A stretch of 42,427 bases of DNA from assembly GCA_003864575.1 (NCBI GenBank), contig BHES01000018.1, forward strand, positions 1 to 42,427. Reading direction: 5' to 3'. The notes below the pieces were generated by a model. The model saw nothing but the letters and a program-made list of their open reading frames with translations, was not told the origin of the DNA and ran no database searches. Positions 16,781 to 28,277 of the stretch are shown here, one piece after another (the first letter of the stretch is position 1; each line of letters starts with the position of its first letter). Source of the DNA: Enterobacterales bacterium (lineage in GTDB: Bacteria; Pseudomonadota; Gammaproteobacteria; Enterobacterales; Enterobacteriaceae). A program made the position numbers and the translations under genes.

Positions 16781-18154
16781 TCAGACGGGTTGCTTCTCCA
16801 GCCACAATTTCAGTTGCTGACGGGAAATCTTAATGCCTCCCTGCGCCACCTCCTGCGGCAACGTGTAATAACGTACCGGCTGCTGAAAACGGGCCAATTT
16901 ACCCTGTAACCATGTTGTCAGATGTTCCGGGGTCACATCAGCCTGAAAATCAACCAGCGCGACCGGCCGCTGACCAAACTCAGCATCATCTACCGGTAAC
17001 ACAAACGCACGCTGCACCTGCGGATGTAACTCCAGCACACGCTCGATATCCTCAGGTTGAATCCCCTCTCCGGCGCTAAAAAACAGATTATCCAGCCGCC
17101 CTGCAATGTACAGTTCATCGCCCTGCCACTCACCGCGATCGCGTGTATGGAACCAGCCTTCGGCGTCGGTCAACGGCGTCAGTGTGCCACGCTGCCAGTA
17201 TCCGGCGGCCAGGCTGGGTGTGCGAATCAACACTTCGCCATCCACCAGCATCACCTCTTTACCGGCGAGGGCATGGCCAACACCAGACGTACCGTCGGCC
17301 CGTTTAGCCGTTACCGTCGAAGCGGCTTCGGTCATCCCATAGCCGCACCAGCAGCGGATGCCTGCCCGTTCAGCCTGTTCGGTGAGTTCCAACGGTATAT
17401 GCGCGCCGCCCAGTAAGACATCCTGCAATTGGGTCGGCAGACGAGTCTGTTGCAACAAACGCCAGAGTTGGGTCGGCACCAGCGAGGCATGGCTGCAATG
17501 TTCCAGCGCAGTGTCCAGTGATTCGCCATCCATCAATACCAGCGTGGCACCGGCGCTGAGCCAGCGCCAAATAATCCCCTGCCCTGAAACGTGGAACAAC
17601 GGCAATGAAAGCAGCCAGCTGTGGTGTTGGGTAAACGGGATCAACCCGAGCACGCTCTCGGCGCTGGCGAGATGCGCCAGCGCACTGTGTGCCGCGGCTT
17701 TAGGTGAGCCGCTGGAACCTGAGGTCAGCGTCAGTGTTGCCACTCGCTCTGGCTGCCAGACGGCGGTATTTTCCGCAGAGCCTGCATGGCGAAGTTCAAG
17801 CACCGGCAAGTTGAGTTCAAAAGGCGTATCGCTGAGATTGAGGACGAAAGCGATGTCCAGTGACGGCAGCAATTCGGCACACAACGAAACCGGCAACTGC
17901 GGGTTAAGCGGCAATAAGCGGGCACCGGTTTGTAGCAATGCTAAATAAGCCAGCAACGCATCAGGACTATTTTTACTGCGCAGCACCACGCCGGTACTTT
18001 CCCTGACACCTTGTTGAATAAACCCTGCGGCCAGCGAATCCACGCGCTGCTGTAAATCGAGCCAACACCACGCCATCTCGCGTGTTTTGAGCGCAATGGC
18101 AAACGGCGTCCGTTCAGCCCGTTCGCGCCAGGGCCAGTTATTCATCCCTGCCAT
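16781..18154 (-). CDS. menE: MenE, o-succinylbenzoate-CoA ligase
   Basis: The protein has 457 residues (E. coli MenE has 451). It is an acyl-activating enzyme of menaquinone synthesis that adenylates o-succinylbenzoate and transfers it to CoA. Motifs of the ANL superfamily: P-loop [13 protein letters not shown] (about 137-149), [36 protein letters not shown], and the C-terminal catalytic Lys in GGIKISRQ. It is the last gene of the men operon. An ATG at 18145 overlaps the menC stop (ATGA) and is an equally plausible start, three codons shorter. Confidence 0.96.
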   Translation of the reverse strand: MAGMNNWPWRERAERTPFAIALKTREMAWCWLDLQQRVDSLAAGFIQQGVRESTGVVLRSKNSPDALLAYLALLQTGARLLPLNPQLPVSLCAELLPSLDIAFVLNLSDTPFELNLPVLELRHAGSAENTAVWQPERVATLTLTSGSSGSPKAAAHSALAHLASAESVLGLIPFTQHHSWLLSLPLFHVSGQGIIWRWLSAGATLVLMDGESLDTALEHCSHASLVPTQLWRLLQQTRLPTQLQDVLLGGAHIPLELTEQAERAGIRCWCGYGMTEAASTVTAKRADGTSGVGHALAGKEVMLVDGEVLIRTPSLAAGYWQRGTLTPLTDAEGWFHTRDRGEWQGDELYIAGRLDNLFFSAGEGIQPEDIERVLELHPQVQRAFVLPVDDAEFGQRPVALVDFQADVTPEHLTTWLQGKLARFQQPVRYYTLPQEVAQGGIKISRQQLKLWLEKQPV

Positions 18155-19140
18155 ATTGACTCCAACTGTTCTTCATTCAGTAACGGTAATCGCGATTCAG
18201 GCCAGTGGCGTATTAACTGTGCCTGCATCAGGTCGAGCGTATCCAACCCCGGAAGCGTATCGGGCGTTAACCACGCCGCCATACGCGCCAGCTGGTTCAG
18301 CCCCAGGCTGGATTCAATACTGGAACTGACGACCGCCTGCAATCCGGCGCGGTGCGCCTGAGCGATCAGTTCGCGGCAGCGGGTCAGGCTGCCAGTGAGG
18401 GTCGGTTTGATAATGATCGCGGCCAGACCGGGTTCAGCATGGACCTCGAAGCCGCTTTCACGCACGCTCTCATCCCAGGCAATGGCAATTCCGGTATCAC
18501 GGGCAAATGCACGCGACTGCTCACGGGTATGGCAAGGCTCTTCAATAAAAGCGAGTCGCGAACGCAATTCCGGCGCCACGTAGCGGGCAAATGCAGCGGC
18601 TTTGATCGGGGTCCAACTACGGTTGGCGTCCAGCCGCAGATAAAGATCGGGTAAAGCCTCCAGCAGCATGGTGACATTAAGACCATCACCAACAGCTTCA
18701 TACAGCCCCACTTTGACCTTCGCCACTTTCTTACCTTCAACGTCAGCGGGCAGCGCGCCAAGGCGGGTATACAGCTCATCCGGGTCACCATGACACAACG
18801 GTGCACTGTGGGTGCTGGCAGCTTCCGGCAACAGTTCCCTTAGCTCGGCATCGGCCATGCTTAAGCCAAAAGCTACCGATGGCAGCGCACCAAACGCCGA
18901 CGCCACTGCGCTGAGTGAGGCACCCTGCAACCATTGCGCCAGCGCGTGCTGCGTAGCCTGCTGCGCCTGTTCCAAACTTTCCTGGCTGAATCCCGGCAGC
19001 GGCGCAATCTCGCCCCAGCCGATTTTATCATCCTGCCACAGCCGCACCAGCAGCCCGTCGCGGAATTTCAGTCGCTGATTTCGCAACACCACGCCCGCCT
19101 CCATTGGCAGGCTGTACCGGTACACCGCGGCGCGGCGCAT
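18142..19140 (-). CDS. menC: MenC, o-succinylbenzoate synthase
   Basis: The protein has 332 residues (E. coli MenC has 320). It is an enolase-superfamily enzyme that dehydrates SHCHC to o-succinylbenzoate. Catalytic elements in order: KVKVGLYE (the KxK pair), metal ligands in [15 protein letters not shown] and AWDES, and the opposite-face Lys in IIIKPTLTG. Its start codon overlaps the first base of the menB stop codon, which suggests translational coupling within the men operon. Confidence 0.97.
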   Translation of the reverse strand: MRRAAVYRYSLPMEAGVVLRNQRLKFRDGLLVRLWQDDKIGWGEIAPLPGFSQESLEQAQQATQHALAQWLQGASLSAVASAFGALPSVAFGLSMADAELRELLPEAASTHSAPLCHGDPDELYTRLGALPADVEGKKVAKVKVGLYEAVGDGLNVTMLLEALPDLYLRLDANRSWTPIKAAAFARYVAPELRSRLAFIEEPCHTREQSRAFARDTGIAIAWDESVRESGFEVHAEPGLAAIIIKPTLTGSLTRCRELIAQAHRAGLQAVVSSSIESSLGLNQLARMAAWLTPDTLPGLDTLDLMQAQLIRHWPESRLPLLNEEQLESIWQG

Positions 19141-19997
19141 TATGGGTTACGCTTGAATTTGCTGAAGTCCGGCTGGCGTTTTTCGTTAAACGCATTACGG
19201 CCTTCCTGACCTTCTTCGGTCATATAGAACAGCATAGTGGCGTTACCCGCCAGCTCCTGCAAACCGGCCTGTCCGTCGCAGTCGGCGTTCAACGCCGCTT
19301 TCAGACAGCGCAGCGCCATCGGGCTGTTTTCGAGTATTTCACGGCACCAGCGAACGGTCTCTTTTTCCAAATCAGCCAGCGGGACGACGGTGTTAACCAG
19401 CCCCATATCCAGTGCTGCGGCGGCGTCGTACTGGCGGCACAGGAACCAGATTTCACGCGCCTTTTTCTGACCGACAATGCGGGCCATATACGAGGCACCC
19501 CAACCGCCGTCAAACGACCCGACTTTCGGGCCGGTCTGGCCGAAAATGGCATTGTCAGCGGCAATAGTCAGGTCACACATCATATGCAGCACGTGGCCGC
19601 CGCCGATAGAGTAACCGGCCACCATCGCCACCACCGGTTTTGGGCAGGTGCGGATCTGACGCTGGAAATCGAGCACGTTGAGATGATGCACGCCGCTGTC
19701 ATCCTGATAGCCGCCGTAGTCGCCGCGAACTTTCTGGTCACCGCCCGCACAGAAGGCTTTGTCACCTTCACCGGTCAGTACAATCACACCGATATTATCG
19801 TCATGACGCGCATCATCCATCGCGCGGATCATCTCTTTCACGGTCACCGGACGAAACGCATTACGTACCTGCGGACGGTTAATGGTGATTTTAGCGATCC
19901 CATCGGTCGATTTGTGATAGCGGATATCTTCAAATTCGCCCGTAAAATCCAGCCATTCAACCGGCGCATAGAGTTGTTTTTCATCAGGATAAATCAT
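19140..19997 (-). CDS. menB: MenB, 1,4-dihydroxy-2-naphthoyl-CoA synthase
   Basis: The protein has 285 residues, identical in length to E. coli MenB. It is a crotonase-fold enzyme that cyclises o-succinylbenzoyl-CoA to DHNA-CoA. The oxyanion-hole segments are [16 protein letters not shown] (about 81-96) and [13 protein letters not shown]. Gly156 in IFGQTGPK marks the bicarbonate-dependent type I enzymes. The C-terminus [21 protein letters not shown] is the conserved family ending. The gap to menH is under 20 bp reading in order menH, menB, menC. Confidence 0.99.
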   Translation of the reverse strand: MIYPDEKQLYAPVEWLDFTGEFEDIRYHKSTDGIAKITINRPQVRNAFRPVTVKEMIRAMDDARHDDNIGVIVLTGEGDKAFCAGGDQKVRGDYGGYQDDSGVHHLNVLDFQRQIRTCPKPVVAMVAGYSIGGGHVLHMMCDLTIAADNAIFGQTGPKVGSFDGGWGASYMARIVGQKKAREIWFLCRQYDAAAALDMGLVNTVVPLADLEKETVRWCREILENSPMALRCLKAALNADCDGQAGLQELAGNATMLFYMTEEGQEGRNAFNEKRQPDFSKFKRNP

Positions 19998-20781
19998 GTT
20001 CTATTTCCTTTAAGACAGGTGAAGAAATCAGTGCCAGCGCCTGACGGGCAAAATCCGCAGGATTGGCGCGATGGGCGTTATGCCCGGCATTGGCGATGAG
20101 TCGCAGCGGGAAATTCGCCTGCTGCGCAAGGGTGATAAATTTTGAATCATGGCTGCCGCACAACCAGACGACCGGTAGCGCCAGACGGGAAAGGCGTTCA
20201 CGCAAACAGGGTTGTACTGCCAGTGATGTCGCAGTGAACATCGCGGCCAGCGTGGAAGGATTATTGTTGATTCGCAGAGCGACCAGTTGCTGGCGCTGTT
20301 CGTCACTGAGATCACTAAACACTGGCTGGCGATACCAGCGTTGTAGGACTTCTGCCATAGGCTGAAAGCGAAAACGCGTAGCCCATAATTGGTCATGGTG
20401 ATGACGCTGCTGGCGGTCACGCAGGCTTTTAAGTCCAGGGTGCGCCCCTTCCACTATCACGCCGCATAAGCCGTGCGTATCGCCATGGCTGGCGTGATAC
20501 AGACTGATGCGCCCACCGAGGGAATAGCCGATCAACCAGTGATCATGAATACTCTGCTGTTGTAGCGTTGAACTCAACTGTTGGCTGACGTCGGCAAATC
20601 CTGCGGCGGTGATATCAGCAGAAGCACCATGGCCCGGCAAGTCAATCAGCAGGCAAGGCCAGTTGGAAAGCCACGGCATCAGCGGCTGCCAGTCGTCACC
20701 ACGACCGAGTAGACCATGCAGGAAAATCAACCAGGGTTTCCCTGTGATATGTCCGTTAATCCGCTGGCAGGAAAGTGTCAT
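19984..20781 (-). CDS. menH: MenH, SHCHC synthase (alpha/beta hydrolase)
   Basis: The protein has 265 residues (E. coli MenH has 252). It removes pyruvate from SEPHCHC to give SHCHC. The alpha/beta hydrolase triad is visible: Ser87 in GYSLGGR, Asp212 in CGSHDSKF, His234 in NAGHNAHR. The oxyanion region is [13 protein letters not shown]. The ATG overlaps the menD stop by 4 bp (ATGA), so translation is coupled. Its 3' end overlaps the menB start by 14 bp. Confidence 0.97.
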   Translation of the reverse strand: MTLSCQRINGHITGKPWLIFLHGLLGRGDDWQPLMPWLSNWPCLLIDLPGHGASADITAAGFADVSQQLSSTLQQQSIHDHWLIGYSLGGRISLYHASHGDTHGLCGVIVEGAHPGLKSLRDRQQRHHHDQLWATRFRFQPMAEVLQRWYRQPVFSDLSDEQRQQLVALRINNNPSTLAAMFTATSLAVQPCLRERLSRLALPVVWLCGSHDSKFITLAQQANFPLRLIANAGHNAHRANPADFARQALALISSPVLKEIEHDLS

Positions 20782-22463
20782 ACGCTCCCCGCCTGCGCGA
20801 CCAAATCACGCAACATTTCAGCACCGTCGGTCGGGCTGACTTTCAGCTCTATCAGCGTCACCCCGCCGCGCTGCCAGCACGCGCTGACCGCATCGGTCAA
20901 TTGAGTGAAATCGTCCGGACTGGCATAGTTAAGTCCGAACATGGCCGCCGCGTGGCTGAAATCGACATTTTGCGGCATACAATAAAAACGCTCGCGCTGA
21001 GCCTGTGGCGTCGGCAGCAATGAGAAAATTTGGCCGCCGTTGTTGTTCACGACGATGATAACCGTCGGGGCCGAACACTGACGCATCAGCGCCAGCGCAT
21101 TAAGATCGTAAAGCGCTGAGAGGTCACCCATCAGCGCCAGCGTCGGTTTTCCCGTGGCTCGCTGTACCCCGGCAGCCGTTGAAACCAACCCGTCAATGCC
21201 GCTCGCCCCGCGGTTAGCAAAGACCGGATAACCCGCAGGCAATTGCGCCAGCGAATCTACCAGGCGCACCACCAAACTGTTGCCGAGAAACAGCTGGCCG
21301 CCGTCTGGCAGCAACTCGGGTAAACGCTGCGCCAGCGTAGCTTCACCGAAATGTGTTTCCAGGCAGTCCTGCATATTTGCGCGGACTTGTTGCGACAGCG
21401 ACGTCAGTGCCACGGCCCAGGGAGCCTGCGGCATCGCCGGATGCAAAGCCAGCCATTCGGCGACCGGGACTTGTAAACGACGCCCTCGGTGCTGCGCGGG
21501 ATCAAGACGCCCCGGCAGTGAGTCAATCAGCCAATATTCCGACGGCTGACAGCAGGCCTGCCATTGCAGCAGACGTTTTCCGGTCAGGCTGGAACCCAGC
21601 TGAACCACCAGTTCGGCCTGTGCCAGCACGGCTTTCGCCTGCGGACTGGCCAGCCATAAATCCGCGCAGGGCAGCGGGTTGCCGGTTTGTGACTGCACAT
21701 CACTGAGCAGCGGCCAACCAAGGGTTTTCGCCCACTGTGCCAGTTGAAGCCCCTCTGCGGCCCCCATACGACCGGCGATAATCACACCGCGCTTTTGCCG
21801 CCACTGTGGCCAGTCTGGCTGAGCACCATGCGGCTGCGGTGCGCAGTAACGCAGCCAGGGCTGGTGACTCTGCCACCAGTCGCCCAGCGCCCCGGACCAC
21901 TCAAGGAAATCGTCGCCCTCTTCGCCATACAACGGTTCGGCAAAGGGACAGTTAATATGTAGCGCGCCGTGATTCAACGCAGATATGCCGTTGTCGATAG
22001 CGGAAACCAGCCATTGGGCACTGATGTCCGGCGTTGGGCGCGGCAGGTTCAAAGAGTGCTGAGCATGACTGGCAAACATCTCCGGCTGGCGGATTGCCTG
22101 GTTGGCACCGCAGTCAATCAGCTCGGGCGGCCGATCGGCGGTCAGCATGATCAGCCGTTCACCAGTCAGCCCCGCTTCAATCATGGCGGGATACAAGTTC
22201 GCCACCGCCGTTCCGGAAGTCACGATCACCGCTACTGGCTGACTGCTGGCTTTTGCCAGCCCAAGAGCAAGGTGGCCAAGGCCTCGTTCGTCAAAATGCG
22301 TGTGGCAAATCAGGCGCGGGTTCGCGGCTGCGGCCAGTGTCAGAGCCGTCGAGCGGGAACCCGGCGCGATACAGACGTGCTGCACCTGATGACGGCTCAG
22401 CGCCTCAAGGATCAGCGTTGCCCAACGGCGGTTGAAGGTAGCGGTAGAAAGCGTCGATGACAT
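20778..22463 (-). CDS. menD: MenD, SEPHCHC synthase
   Basis: The protein has 561 residues (E. coli MenD has 556). It is a thiamine-diphosphate enzyme that adds 2-oxoglutarate to isochorismate, the first committed step of menaquinone synthesis. The ThDP activating Glu lies in HFDERGLGH. The cofactor-binding motif is [12 protein letters not shown] followed by NNNGGQIF. The start at 22463 ([14 protein letters not shown]) matches the family; the frame extends 16 codons further without homology. It begins 22 bp after the menF stop. Confidence 0.98.
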   Translation of the reverse strand: MSSTLSTATFNRRWATLILEALSRHQVQHVCIAPGSRSTALTLAAAANPRLICHTHFDERGLGHLALGLAKASSQPVAVIVTSGTAVANLYPAMIEAGLTGERLIMLTADRPPELIDCGANQAIRQPEMFASHAQHSLNLPRPTPDISAQWLVSAIDNGISALNHGALHINCPFAEPLYGEEGDDFLEWSGALGDWWQSHQPWLRYCAPQPHGAQPDWPQWRQKRGVIIAGRMGAAEGLQLAQWAKTLGWPLLSDVQSQTGNPLPCADLWLASPQAKAVLAQAELVVQLGSSLTGKRLLQWQACCQPSEYWLIDSLPGRLDPAQHRGRRLQVPVAEWLALHPAMPQAPWAVALTSLSQQVRANMQDCLETHFGEATLAQRLPELLPDGGQLFLGNSLVVRLVDSLAQLPAGYPVFANRGASGIDGLVSTAAGVQRATGKPTLALMGDLSALYDLNALALMRQCSAPTVIIVVNNNGGQIFSLLPTPQAQRERFYCMPQNVDFSHAAAMFGLNYASPDDFTQLTDAVSACWQRGGVTLIELKVSPTDGAEMLRDLVAQAGSV

Positions 22464-22485
22464 GAGTGACTCCGGCAAAACGGGC

Positions 22486-23859
22486 TTAACCAGCCCAAAC
22501 GGCGGGCGCAAAGTTTTCTTGTGGCAGAACGCTGTCGACTAACACAACATTCTCTTCCAGCAGGGTGCGCAACCCGGCGGCTTTATTCTCAATTTCCTGC
22601 CACTCCTGTGACGCATCGGAACCCGCGACAATACCGGCTCCGGCAAACAGCATTAATTCACGCCCCTTCACCGCAGCCGAACGCAGTGCCACGGCAAATT
22701 CACTGCGGGCCAGACTGATAAATCCGGCCGAACCGGCGTACCACTGGCGGTCAAAAGGTTCATGTTGCGTAATAAACTCGCGCGCGGCCTGGCGCGGCAG
22801 CCCCGCCACGGCGGCGGTGGGTTGCAACCGTTGCAGACAGTTGGCGTCATCGGCGTGGGTCAGTACTGCATGAATGCTGCGTCGCAAATGCTGCACTTTT
22901 CGCAGGCGTAAAATTTCAGCGGGCATCACGTCCAGCGAGTGCGCACTCCCCTGCAAACGCTGGCAAATGTCATCGACCACCAGCATATTTTCACGCTGGT
23001 TCTTGGCATCTTTCAGCAGCCACTGCCCCAGTGCATGGGCCTGACGGCTTTCCACGGCACTCGCAACGGTACCGGCCAGTGCCTCAGTGCAAAGCTCATG
23101 ATTTTCACGCATGAAAAGCCGCTCAGGGCTGGATCCAAGAAACGCCTGCTGCGCCGTGAAGGCCAACATAAAGTGATAGCAATCATGATTCACCGCACGA
23201 CTGGCGGCTAAAAAGGCGGCCGCATTCAGCGGCTGGCTGAGGGTCAACGTGGTTTTACGTGCCAATACGACTTTATCGAACTGGCCCTGCTCAATGCTGT
23301 TCAGCGCCCGATGGATTATCTGTTTCCACTGCGGCTCTGTAGGCAGGTGCTGATGCTGCAAAACCTGGGAGGTTAGCGTAGGCAGAGGACGGCGGTTGAC
23401 CAGTGAATGCACGAAGGTTCGCATCCGTTTCGCTTCGCCACGGAGAGAGTTCGCACTGTAGAGGTTACAAAATAGCGTACATACGCCGCCCTGACGGTTG
23501 ATCTCAATGCGCGGCAGGAACAATGCGTTAGTATCAGCAGCCACGTCATCTGCGCCGTTAAACGCGTTCAGACCCCAGACTCGTAACTCTGGTAATTGTG
23601 GAAATTGTTGCAGGAAGGCCTGAGCGGCCGTGAGGCTGCCAAAAGTCCGCGCATCACCGCACAGGGCTGATTCTTCGTTTTCGTCTCGCTGCTGCCAGTA
23701 GAATTTGGGATAACAGGCTTGCATGTTCAGCCATTCCAGCATGCCATTTTCCGGTTGGTCAGCCAGTGTATAACTAAACTGCCGCAGTCCTGCTTCGTCG
23801 GGGAAATCCCCAGACAGGGCCGTATCCAACTGGTCAAGAATTGCTGAAATTTGTTTCAC
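22486..23859 (-). CDS. menF: MenF, menaquinone-specific isochorismate synthase
   Basis: The protein has about 457 residues when started at the GTG at 23859 ([12 protein letters not shown]), which has a GAGG ribosome-binding site 8 bp upstream. E. coli MenF has 431 residues. The frame is open 43 codons further, but that part has no family resemblance. It converts chorismate to isochorismate. Chorismate-enzyme motifs: [11 protein letters not shown] with the catalytic Lys, [19 protein letters not shown] (general acid Glu), [13 protein letters not shown], and the C-terminal [24 protein letters not shown]. It is the first gene of the men operon. Confidence 0.96.
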   Translation of the reverse strand: MKQISAILDQLDTALSGDFPDEAGLRQFSYTLADQPENGMLEWLNMQACYPKFYWQQRDENEESALCGDARTFGSLTAAQAFLQQFPQLPELRVWGLNAFNGADDVAADTNALFLPRIEINRQGGVCTLFCNLYSANSLRGEAKRMRTFVHSLVNRRPLPTLTSQVLQHQHLPTEPQWKQIIHRALNSIEQGQFDKVVLARKTTLTLSQPLNAAAFLAASRAVNHDCYHFMLAFTAQQAFLGSSPERLFMRENHELCTEALAGTVASAVESRQAHALGQWLLKDAKNQRENMLVVDDICQRLQGSAHSLDVMPAEILRLRKVQHLRRSIHAVLTHADDANCLQRLQPTAAVAGLPRQAAREFITQHEPFDRQWYAGSAGFISLARSEFAVALRSAAVKGRELMLFAGAGIVAGSDASQEWQEIENKAAGLRTLLEENVVLVDSVLPQENFAPAVWAG

Positions 23860-24060
23860 CGTAACCTCAGGTCGTATCCGATGGATTTGATGTCGGGCAG
23901 GAATGCCCTTCTGGATCAAAAAACGGGTTAAATCAAATACGGGAGAATTATGCGGCGTTACGCAGATTGATAATATGCGACAGATCAAACCGTAGCGAGA
24001 GGCGTAAGGATAAGAAGGGGTAGAACAGGATTTGCAGGGGTGACATGAGGGTAAAATGAA

Positions 24061-24085
24061 ACAGAGGCAGCCATGCCGCCTCTGT
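24061..24085 (-). terminator. Intrinsic terminator of elaB
   Basis: An 8-bp stem ACAGAGGC / GCCTCTGT followed on the minus strand by a T-rich tail (TTTCATTTT). It is 10 bp past the elaB stop. Confidence 0.8.
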
Positions 24086-24094
24086 CATAAGTAC

Positions 24095-24418
24095 TTAACG
24101 GCGCAACAGAAGCCCTATCACTAAGCCTACGGCAGCACCCGCACCGACACCGTGCCATGGGTTATCACGTACGTAGGTGTCTGTCTGCTCGGCAACCTGA
24201 CGCGCTTTGGCGCAGTATGAATTTGCCGTCCCGCTGAGACGTGATTTCACGTCTTCCAGCGTCTGTTCTGCGCGGCCTTTAATCTCAATGTATTTTTGGT
24301 CAGCTTTGTCACCAGAAGATTTCAGCACCTCTTCCAGCGTTTCAGAAAGCATTCTTAAATCATCATCCAGGGACGTCTGTTGTGGCTCATTCTGGCGAGT
24401 TTCAAATTGATTAGACAT
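24095..24418 (-). CDS. elaB: ElaB, DUF883 tail-anchored membrane protein
   Basis: The protein has 107 residues. It is a small helical protein with a predicted coiled central region (about 15-75) and a C-terminal glycine-rich membrane anchor (GVGAGAAVGLVIGLLLRR), preceded by the DNPWHGVG motif of the DUF883/YqjD/ElaB family. Family members sit in the inner membrane through the C-terminus and can bind ribosomes in stationary phase. The start at 24418 has an AGGAG site at ideal spacing; an upstream in-frame ATG at 24454 lacks homology. It is adjacent to menF, as in E. coli, but elaA is missing. Confidence 0.94.
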   Translation of the reverse strand: MSNQFETRQNEPQQTSLDDDLRMLSETLEEVLKSSGDKADQKYIEIKGRAEQTLEDVKSRLSGTANSYCAKARQVAEQTDTYVRDNPWHGVGAGAAVGLVIGLLLRR

Positions 24419-24520
24419 GGCTATCTCCTTTTTTGTGGTTATCACAATACCCATTAACCCTAGCGCAGATTCACCTTGCGTGCAGTGCCAAAAACGGGGA
24501 GAAGCGCTGCCATTACGCTT

Positions 24521-25048
24521 TTAAGAACCTTCTGACCGCTGTGCAGGCGGGAATGATGCGTCGTTATGCAATTTTTTCTGCGCGGCGCGCAGCTGCTTTT
24601 CACGTCGCTCAGCCAGCCACAACCCGCTGTTTTTCATGGCATAACCAAACACCAGACCGACCAGCAGGGATAAGACTACCTGACGCCAGTCGCCCTGAGC
24701 TGCGAAAGTCGCGCAGGCACCGATGAAGGTTCCGGGAACAAAAGCCAGCCACTGCTGCCATGCCTGCAAACACATCAAAAATGCCACCACGCCGGTCAGC
24801 ATATAGCCTACGAGGGTCCATTCCGGGCGCAGGCTGCTGCCCGCAATGATCACTTCAGCCCAGAAAACACCGCTCAGGCAGGTCAGCGTGCTGATGACCA
24901 GCCCGCGAAGGCCGCCTTTCGGGCAGGCGAAATAGGCCGTGCAACCAAGGAATCCAGCCCAGCTTATCAGCCCCAGGCTGATAGCAACCCAGCCCCAAAC
25001 ACCGGACAAAATACCGGTAGTAATGGCGATCATCACCAGTACATTCAT
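24521..25048 (-). CDS. ycdZ: DUF1097 inner-membrane protein (YcdZ-like)
   Basis: The protein has 175 residues and about five predicted membrane segments. It aligns end to end with E. coli YcdZ: MNVLVMIAITTGILSGVWGW, FLGCTAYFACPKGG, and FVPGTFIGACATFAAQGDW. The function is unknown. In E. coli ycdZ lies elsewhere, so its position between elaB and nuoN is specific to this lineage. A near-perfect CRP site upstream suggests catabolite control. The gene symbol is given by similarity only. Confidence 0.88.
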   Translation of the reverse strand: MNVLVMIAITTGILSGVWGWVAISLGLISWAGFLGCTAYFACPKGGLRGLVISTLTCLSGVFWAEVIIAGSSLRPEWTLVGYMLTGVVAFLMCLQAWQQWLAFVPGTFIGACATFAAQGDWRQVVLSLLVGLVFGYAMKNSGLWLAERREKQLRAAQKKLHNDASFPPAQRSEGS

Positions 25049-25158
25049 GATGTGTGAACCTATACGAATTTGAACAAGCGCGCAGTGTACGCATTGGCAG
25101 GAAGAATGGAATGGGCGAGATCACAATATCTGTGTAATTTATCTATGAACGTACATAT

Positions 25159-25180
25159 AAATGTGACCAAAATCACATTT
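25159..25180. promoter_or_regulatory. CRP (cAMP receptor protein) binding site upstream of ycdZ-like gene
   Basis: AAATGTGA-N6-TCACATTT is a perfect inverted repeat that matches the CRP consensus in all conserved half-site positions. It is centred about 121 bp upstream of the DUF1097 gene start. The other neighbour, nuoN, ends toward it, so the DUF1097 gene is the only plausible target. Confidence 0.85.
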
Positions 25181-25210
25181 GATGTTTTTTAATACAAAAT
25201 AATGACATAA

Positions 25211-25236
25211 AAAAGCCGCTCACATGAGCGGCTTTT
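25211..25236. terminator. Bidirectional terminator at the end of the nuo operon
   Basis: A perfect 12-bp stem AAAAGCCGCTCA / TGAGCGGCTTTT with a 2-nt apex, flanked by A and T runs, 21 bp past the nuoN stop. Confidence 0.9.
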
Positions 25237-25256
25237 GAAGGTTCAGCGAATCGCAA

Positions 25257-26717
25257 TTACAACAGAGGTTGTGCCATCTGCACCAGGGTAATCAGCGGTT
25301 GTGGGTAAATACCCAACGCCAGTACCAGAATCGCAGAAATCAGCACCACCACACCACCTGCGGTCAACGCCCAGTTGTTCGGGGTATCACGCACCAGTGT
25401 TTCCGGCGCGCTGAGGAACAAACTCACCGTCACACGCAGGTAGTAGTAAAGGCCAATCGCCGACCCGACGACCACGGCACCGGTCAGCCACCACAGATGC
25501 GCGGTCACACCGGTCGCAATCACGTAGAACTTACCGATAAAGCCCAGTGTCATTGGGATGCCGGCCAGTGACAGCATCATCACGGTCATGACCGCAGACA
25601 GAATGGGCTTATGCCAGAACAAACCACGGTAGGAGAACAACGATTCTGCATCCGGGCCTTTGTACGGGCTGGACATCAGGCTAACGACACCGAATGCGCC
25701 CAGACTGCTGAACAGATAACCGGCCAGATAAACACCGACGGTTTCCATCGACAACTGATGGGTTTGCACCGCAATCAGAGCCACCAGCAGATAACCCAAA
25801 TGCGCGATAGACGAGTAACCAAGCAGACGCTTGATGTTGCTCTGGCTAATTGCCATCAGGTTACCGACCAGGATCGAGCAGAAGGCGATAATGCCCAACA
25901 CGATGCGAATCGCTTCACTGTCCGCCACCGGTGCGTACAGGAACAGACGCATGACCACAGCAAAGATAGCAATCTTGCTGGCGGTGGCCAGGAAGGTTGA
26001 TACCGGCGCAGGTGCGCCCTGATAAACGTCCGGCGTCCACAAATGGAAAGGCACCAGCGAGAGCTTGAAGCCCAGGCCAACAATCATCATGCCCAGTCCC
26101 ATCAGCAGCAGCGGCTGATGCAGCATCACGCCATCGGCCAGATTTCTGCCTAATGCAACGAAGCTCAGATCACCTGACTGCGCGTACAGCAATGCCATAC
26201 CAAACAGCAGGAAGGATGACGCAGCGGCAGACAGCAACATATATTTAATGCTGGCTTCCAGCGAACGCTTCTGACGGTAGGCATAACCAATCAGACCAAA
26301 CAGCGGCAACGAAATCAGTTCGATCCCGAGGAACATTGAGGCCAGATGGTTAGAGCACGCCAGCAGAATGCCACCCATGGCTGCAATCAGCACCAGCAGG
26401 TAGAACTCTTCGCGGTTGTCCGGGTAACCGGCCAGCCACGGATAGGCGAACGTACTGGTGGCAAGGCTCGCCAGCAGCACTAACCCAATGTAGAACATTG
26501 AGTAACCGTCGATACGTAATAGCGGTGTGACGTCCTGTGGACCTACCTGCCCTACGTAATACAGGGAAAGCAGGGCAACGTTCAGACCAATAACGGTCAG
26601 TGTGGCATTAAGAAAATGGTCGCGTCGCCACGCAATGGACAGCATCACCACCACCACTGTCAATCCGACGATCATCAGCGGTAACAGTGCGATCAGATTT
26701 TGAAGTGTAAATGTCAT
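25257..26717 (-). CDS. nuoN: NADH-quinone oxidoreductase subunit N
   Basis: The protein has 486 residues (E. coli NuoN 485). It is an antiporter-like membrane subunit of complex I with about 14 helices; one of three homologous proton channels (with NuoL and NuoM). Conserved charged helices include [37 protein letters not shown] and [17 protein letters not shown]. It is the last gene of the 13-gene operon, 6 bp from nuoM. Confidence 0.99.
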   Translation of the reverse strand: MTFTLQNLIALLPLMIVGLTVVVVMLSIAWRRDHFLNATLTVIGLNVALLSLYYVGQVGPQDVTPLLRIDGYSMFYIGLVLLASLATSTFAYPWLAGYPDNREEFYLLVLIAAMGGILLACSNHLASMFLGIELISLPLFGLIGYAYRQKRSLEASIKYMLLSAAASSFLLFGMALLYAQSGDLSFVALGRNLADGVMLHQPLLLMGLGMMIVGLGFKLSLVPFHLWTPDVYQGAPAPVSTFLATASKIAIFAVVMRLFLYAPVADSEAIRIVLGIIAFCSILVGNLMAISQSNIKRLLGYSSIAHLGYLLVALIAVQTHQLSMETVGVYLAGYLFSSLGAFGVVSLMSSPYKGPDAESLFSYRGLFWHKPILSAVMTVMMLSLAGIPMTLGFIGKFYVIATGVTAHLWWLTGAVVVGSAIGLYYYLRVTVSLFLSAPETLVRDTPNNWALTAGGVVVLISAILVLALGIYPQPLITLVQMAQPLL

Positions 26718-26723
26718 GGCGAG

Positions 26724-28253
26724 TTACGGCCTTGTCGTTGAAATAGTGGAAACTGATGATCCGAACCAGTGCTGCACGTTCGACATCGCTGCGCTCGAGG
26801 TATCAAGGATCGGCTGTGGATAAACACCCAGCGCCACCAGCAATACCACCAGTAACAGAATGATCGACAGTTCACGCGCGGTCATGCCGGGTAACGGCTG
26901 GTCAGATTTCGCTTTACCGTAGTAAGCGCGTTGCATCATCACCAGCGAGTAAACCGAAGCAAACACCAGACCAAAGGTCGAGATGACAGTGATAACCGGT
27001 ACAACCGGGAAGCTGCCAAACAGGATCATGAATTCACCGACGAAGTTACCGGTGCCCGGCATACCTAACGTCGCAACGGCGAAGAACAGCGACAGCGCAG
27101 GCAGGTATTTTATCCGCCCCCACAATCCGCCCATCAGACGCATATCACGAGTATGGAGACGCTCGTACAACTGGCCGCAGATGATGAACATACCGGCTGC
27201 GGACAGACCGTGTGCAATCATCTGAATCACTGCGCCCTGGTACGCCAGCTGGCTGCCGGTAAAGATAGCAATCAGAACGAAGCCCATGTGCGACACAGAG
27301 GTGTAGGCAATCAGACGTTTGATATCAGTCTGAGAGAACGCCATCCACGCACCGTAGAAGATACCAATGACACCCAACCACATGGCAATAGGCGCGAACT
27401 CATGCGATGCATTCGGGAAGAATGGCAACATGAAGCGCAACATGCCGTAGGCCGCGGTTTTCAGCAAGATACCCGCTAAGTCAACCGAACCCGCCGTTGG
27501 CGCCTGACTGTGTGCGTCTGGCAACCAGCCATGCAACGGCACGACCGGCATTTTCACCGCAAAGGCGATGAAGAAGCCGAGCATCAGCAGGTATTCAACG
27601 TTATGCGACATTGGGGTTTTCAGCAGATCTTCGTAGTTGAAGGTCCACATGCCGGTCGCGTTGTAATGTACAAATACCAGACCCAGAATCGCTATCAACA
27701 TCACCAGCCCGCTGGACTGGGTATAGATGAAGAATTTGGTTGCTGCGCTGATACGCGTTTTACCGTCTGACGCTTTGTGACCCCACAGAGCAATCAGGAA
27801 GTACATCGGCACCAACATCATTTCCCAGAAGAAGAAGAACAGGAACATGTCGATGGCGAGGAACACGCCGATCACGCCGCCAAGGATCCACAGTAAGTTC
27901 AGGTGGAAGAACCCCTGATACTTCTGGATCTCGCGCCACGAACAGAGAATAGCCAGTACGCCGAGTAAACCGGTCAATACGACCATCAGCAAGGACAAAC
28001 CGTCCAACGCCAGATGGAAGCTGATACCAAAGCGTGGGATCCACGGCAGTGAGAATTCAGACTGCCATTGCGGAATACCCGCCGGGTGCATTAATGAGTA
28101 ACCCCCCTGCAACCACAGTTGCAGGGAAAGTGCTAAGGTCAGCCCCATCGCGATCAGAGCTATCCAGCGCGGTACTTTGCTCCCGAAACGCTCAGTCTGC
28201 CAACACAGCAGCCCGCCGATAAAGGGGATAAGAATTAGCCAAGGAAGTAGCAT
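26724..28253 (-). CDS. nuoM: NADH-quinone oxidoreductase subunit M
   Basis: The protein has 509 residues, matching E. coli NuoM. It is an antiporter-like proton channel of complex I. The essential Glu144 is in FFFFFWEMMLVPMY; the central Lys segment is FAVKMPVVPLHGWLPDAH; the broken helix DIKRLIAYTSVSHMGF is present. It is separated from nuoL by 24 bp. Confidence 0.99.
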   Translation of the reverse strand: MLLPWLILIPFIGGLLCWQTERFGSKVPRWIALIAMGLTLALSLQLWLQGGYSLMHPAGIPQWQSEFSLPWIPRFGISFHLALDGLSLLMVVLTGLLGVLAILCSWREIQKYQGFFHLNLLWILGGVIGVFLAIDMFLFFFFWEMMLVPMYFLIALWGHKASDGKTRISAATKFFIYTQSSGLVMLIAILGLVFVHYNATGMWTFNYEDLLKTPMSHNVEYLLMLGFFIAFAVKMPVVPLHGWLPDAHSQAPTAGSVDLAGILLKTAAYGMLRFMLPFFPNASHEFAPIAMWLGVIGIFYGAWMAFSQTDIKRLIAYTSVSHMGFVLIAIFTGSQLAYQGAVIQMIAHGLSAAGMFIICGQLYERLHTRDMRLMGGLWGRIKYLPALSLFFAVATLGMPGTGNFVGEFMILFGSFPVVPVITVISTFGLVFASVYSLVMMQRAYYGKAKSDQPLPGMTARELSIILLLVVLLVALGVYPQPILDTSSAAMSNVQHWFGSSVSTISTTRP

Positions 28254-28277
28254 GGCGTTTTGTGTCCCTATTTTTTT

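Noticed and set aside
19104..20099. 331-codon open frame antisense to menB
   Set aside because: It is a shadow of menB and the ends of menC/menH; the sense protein is conserved along its length.
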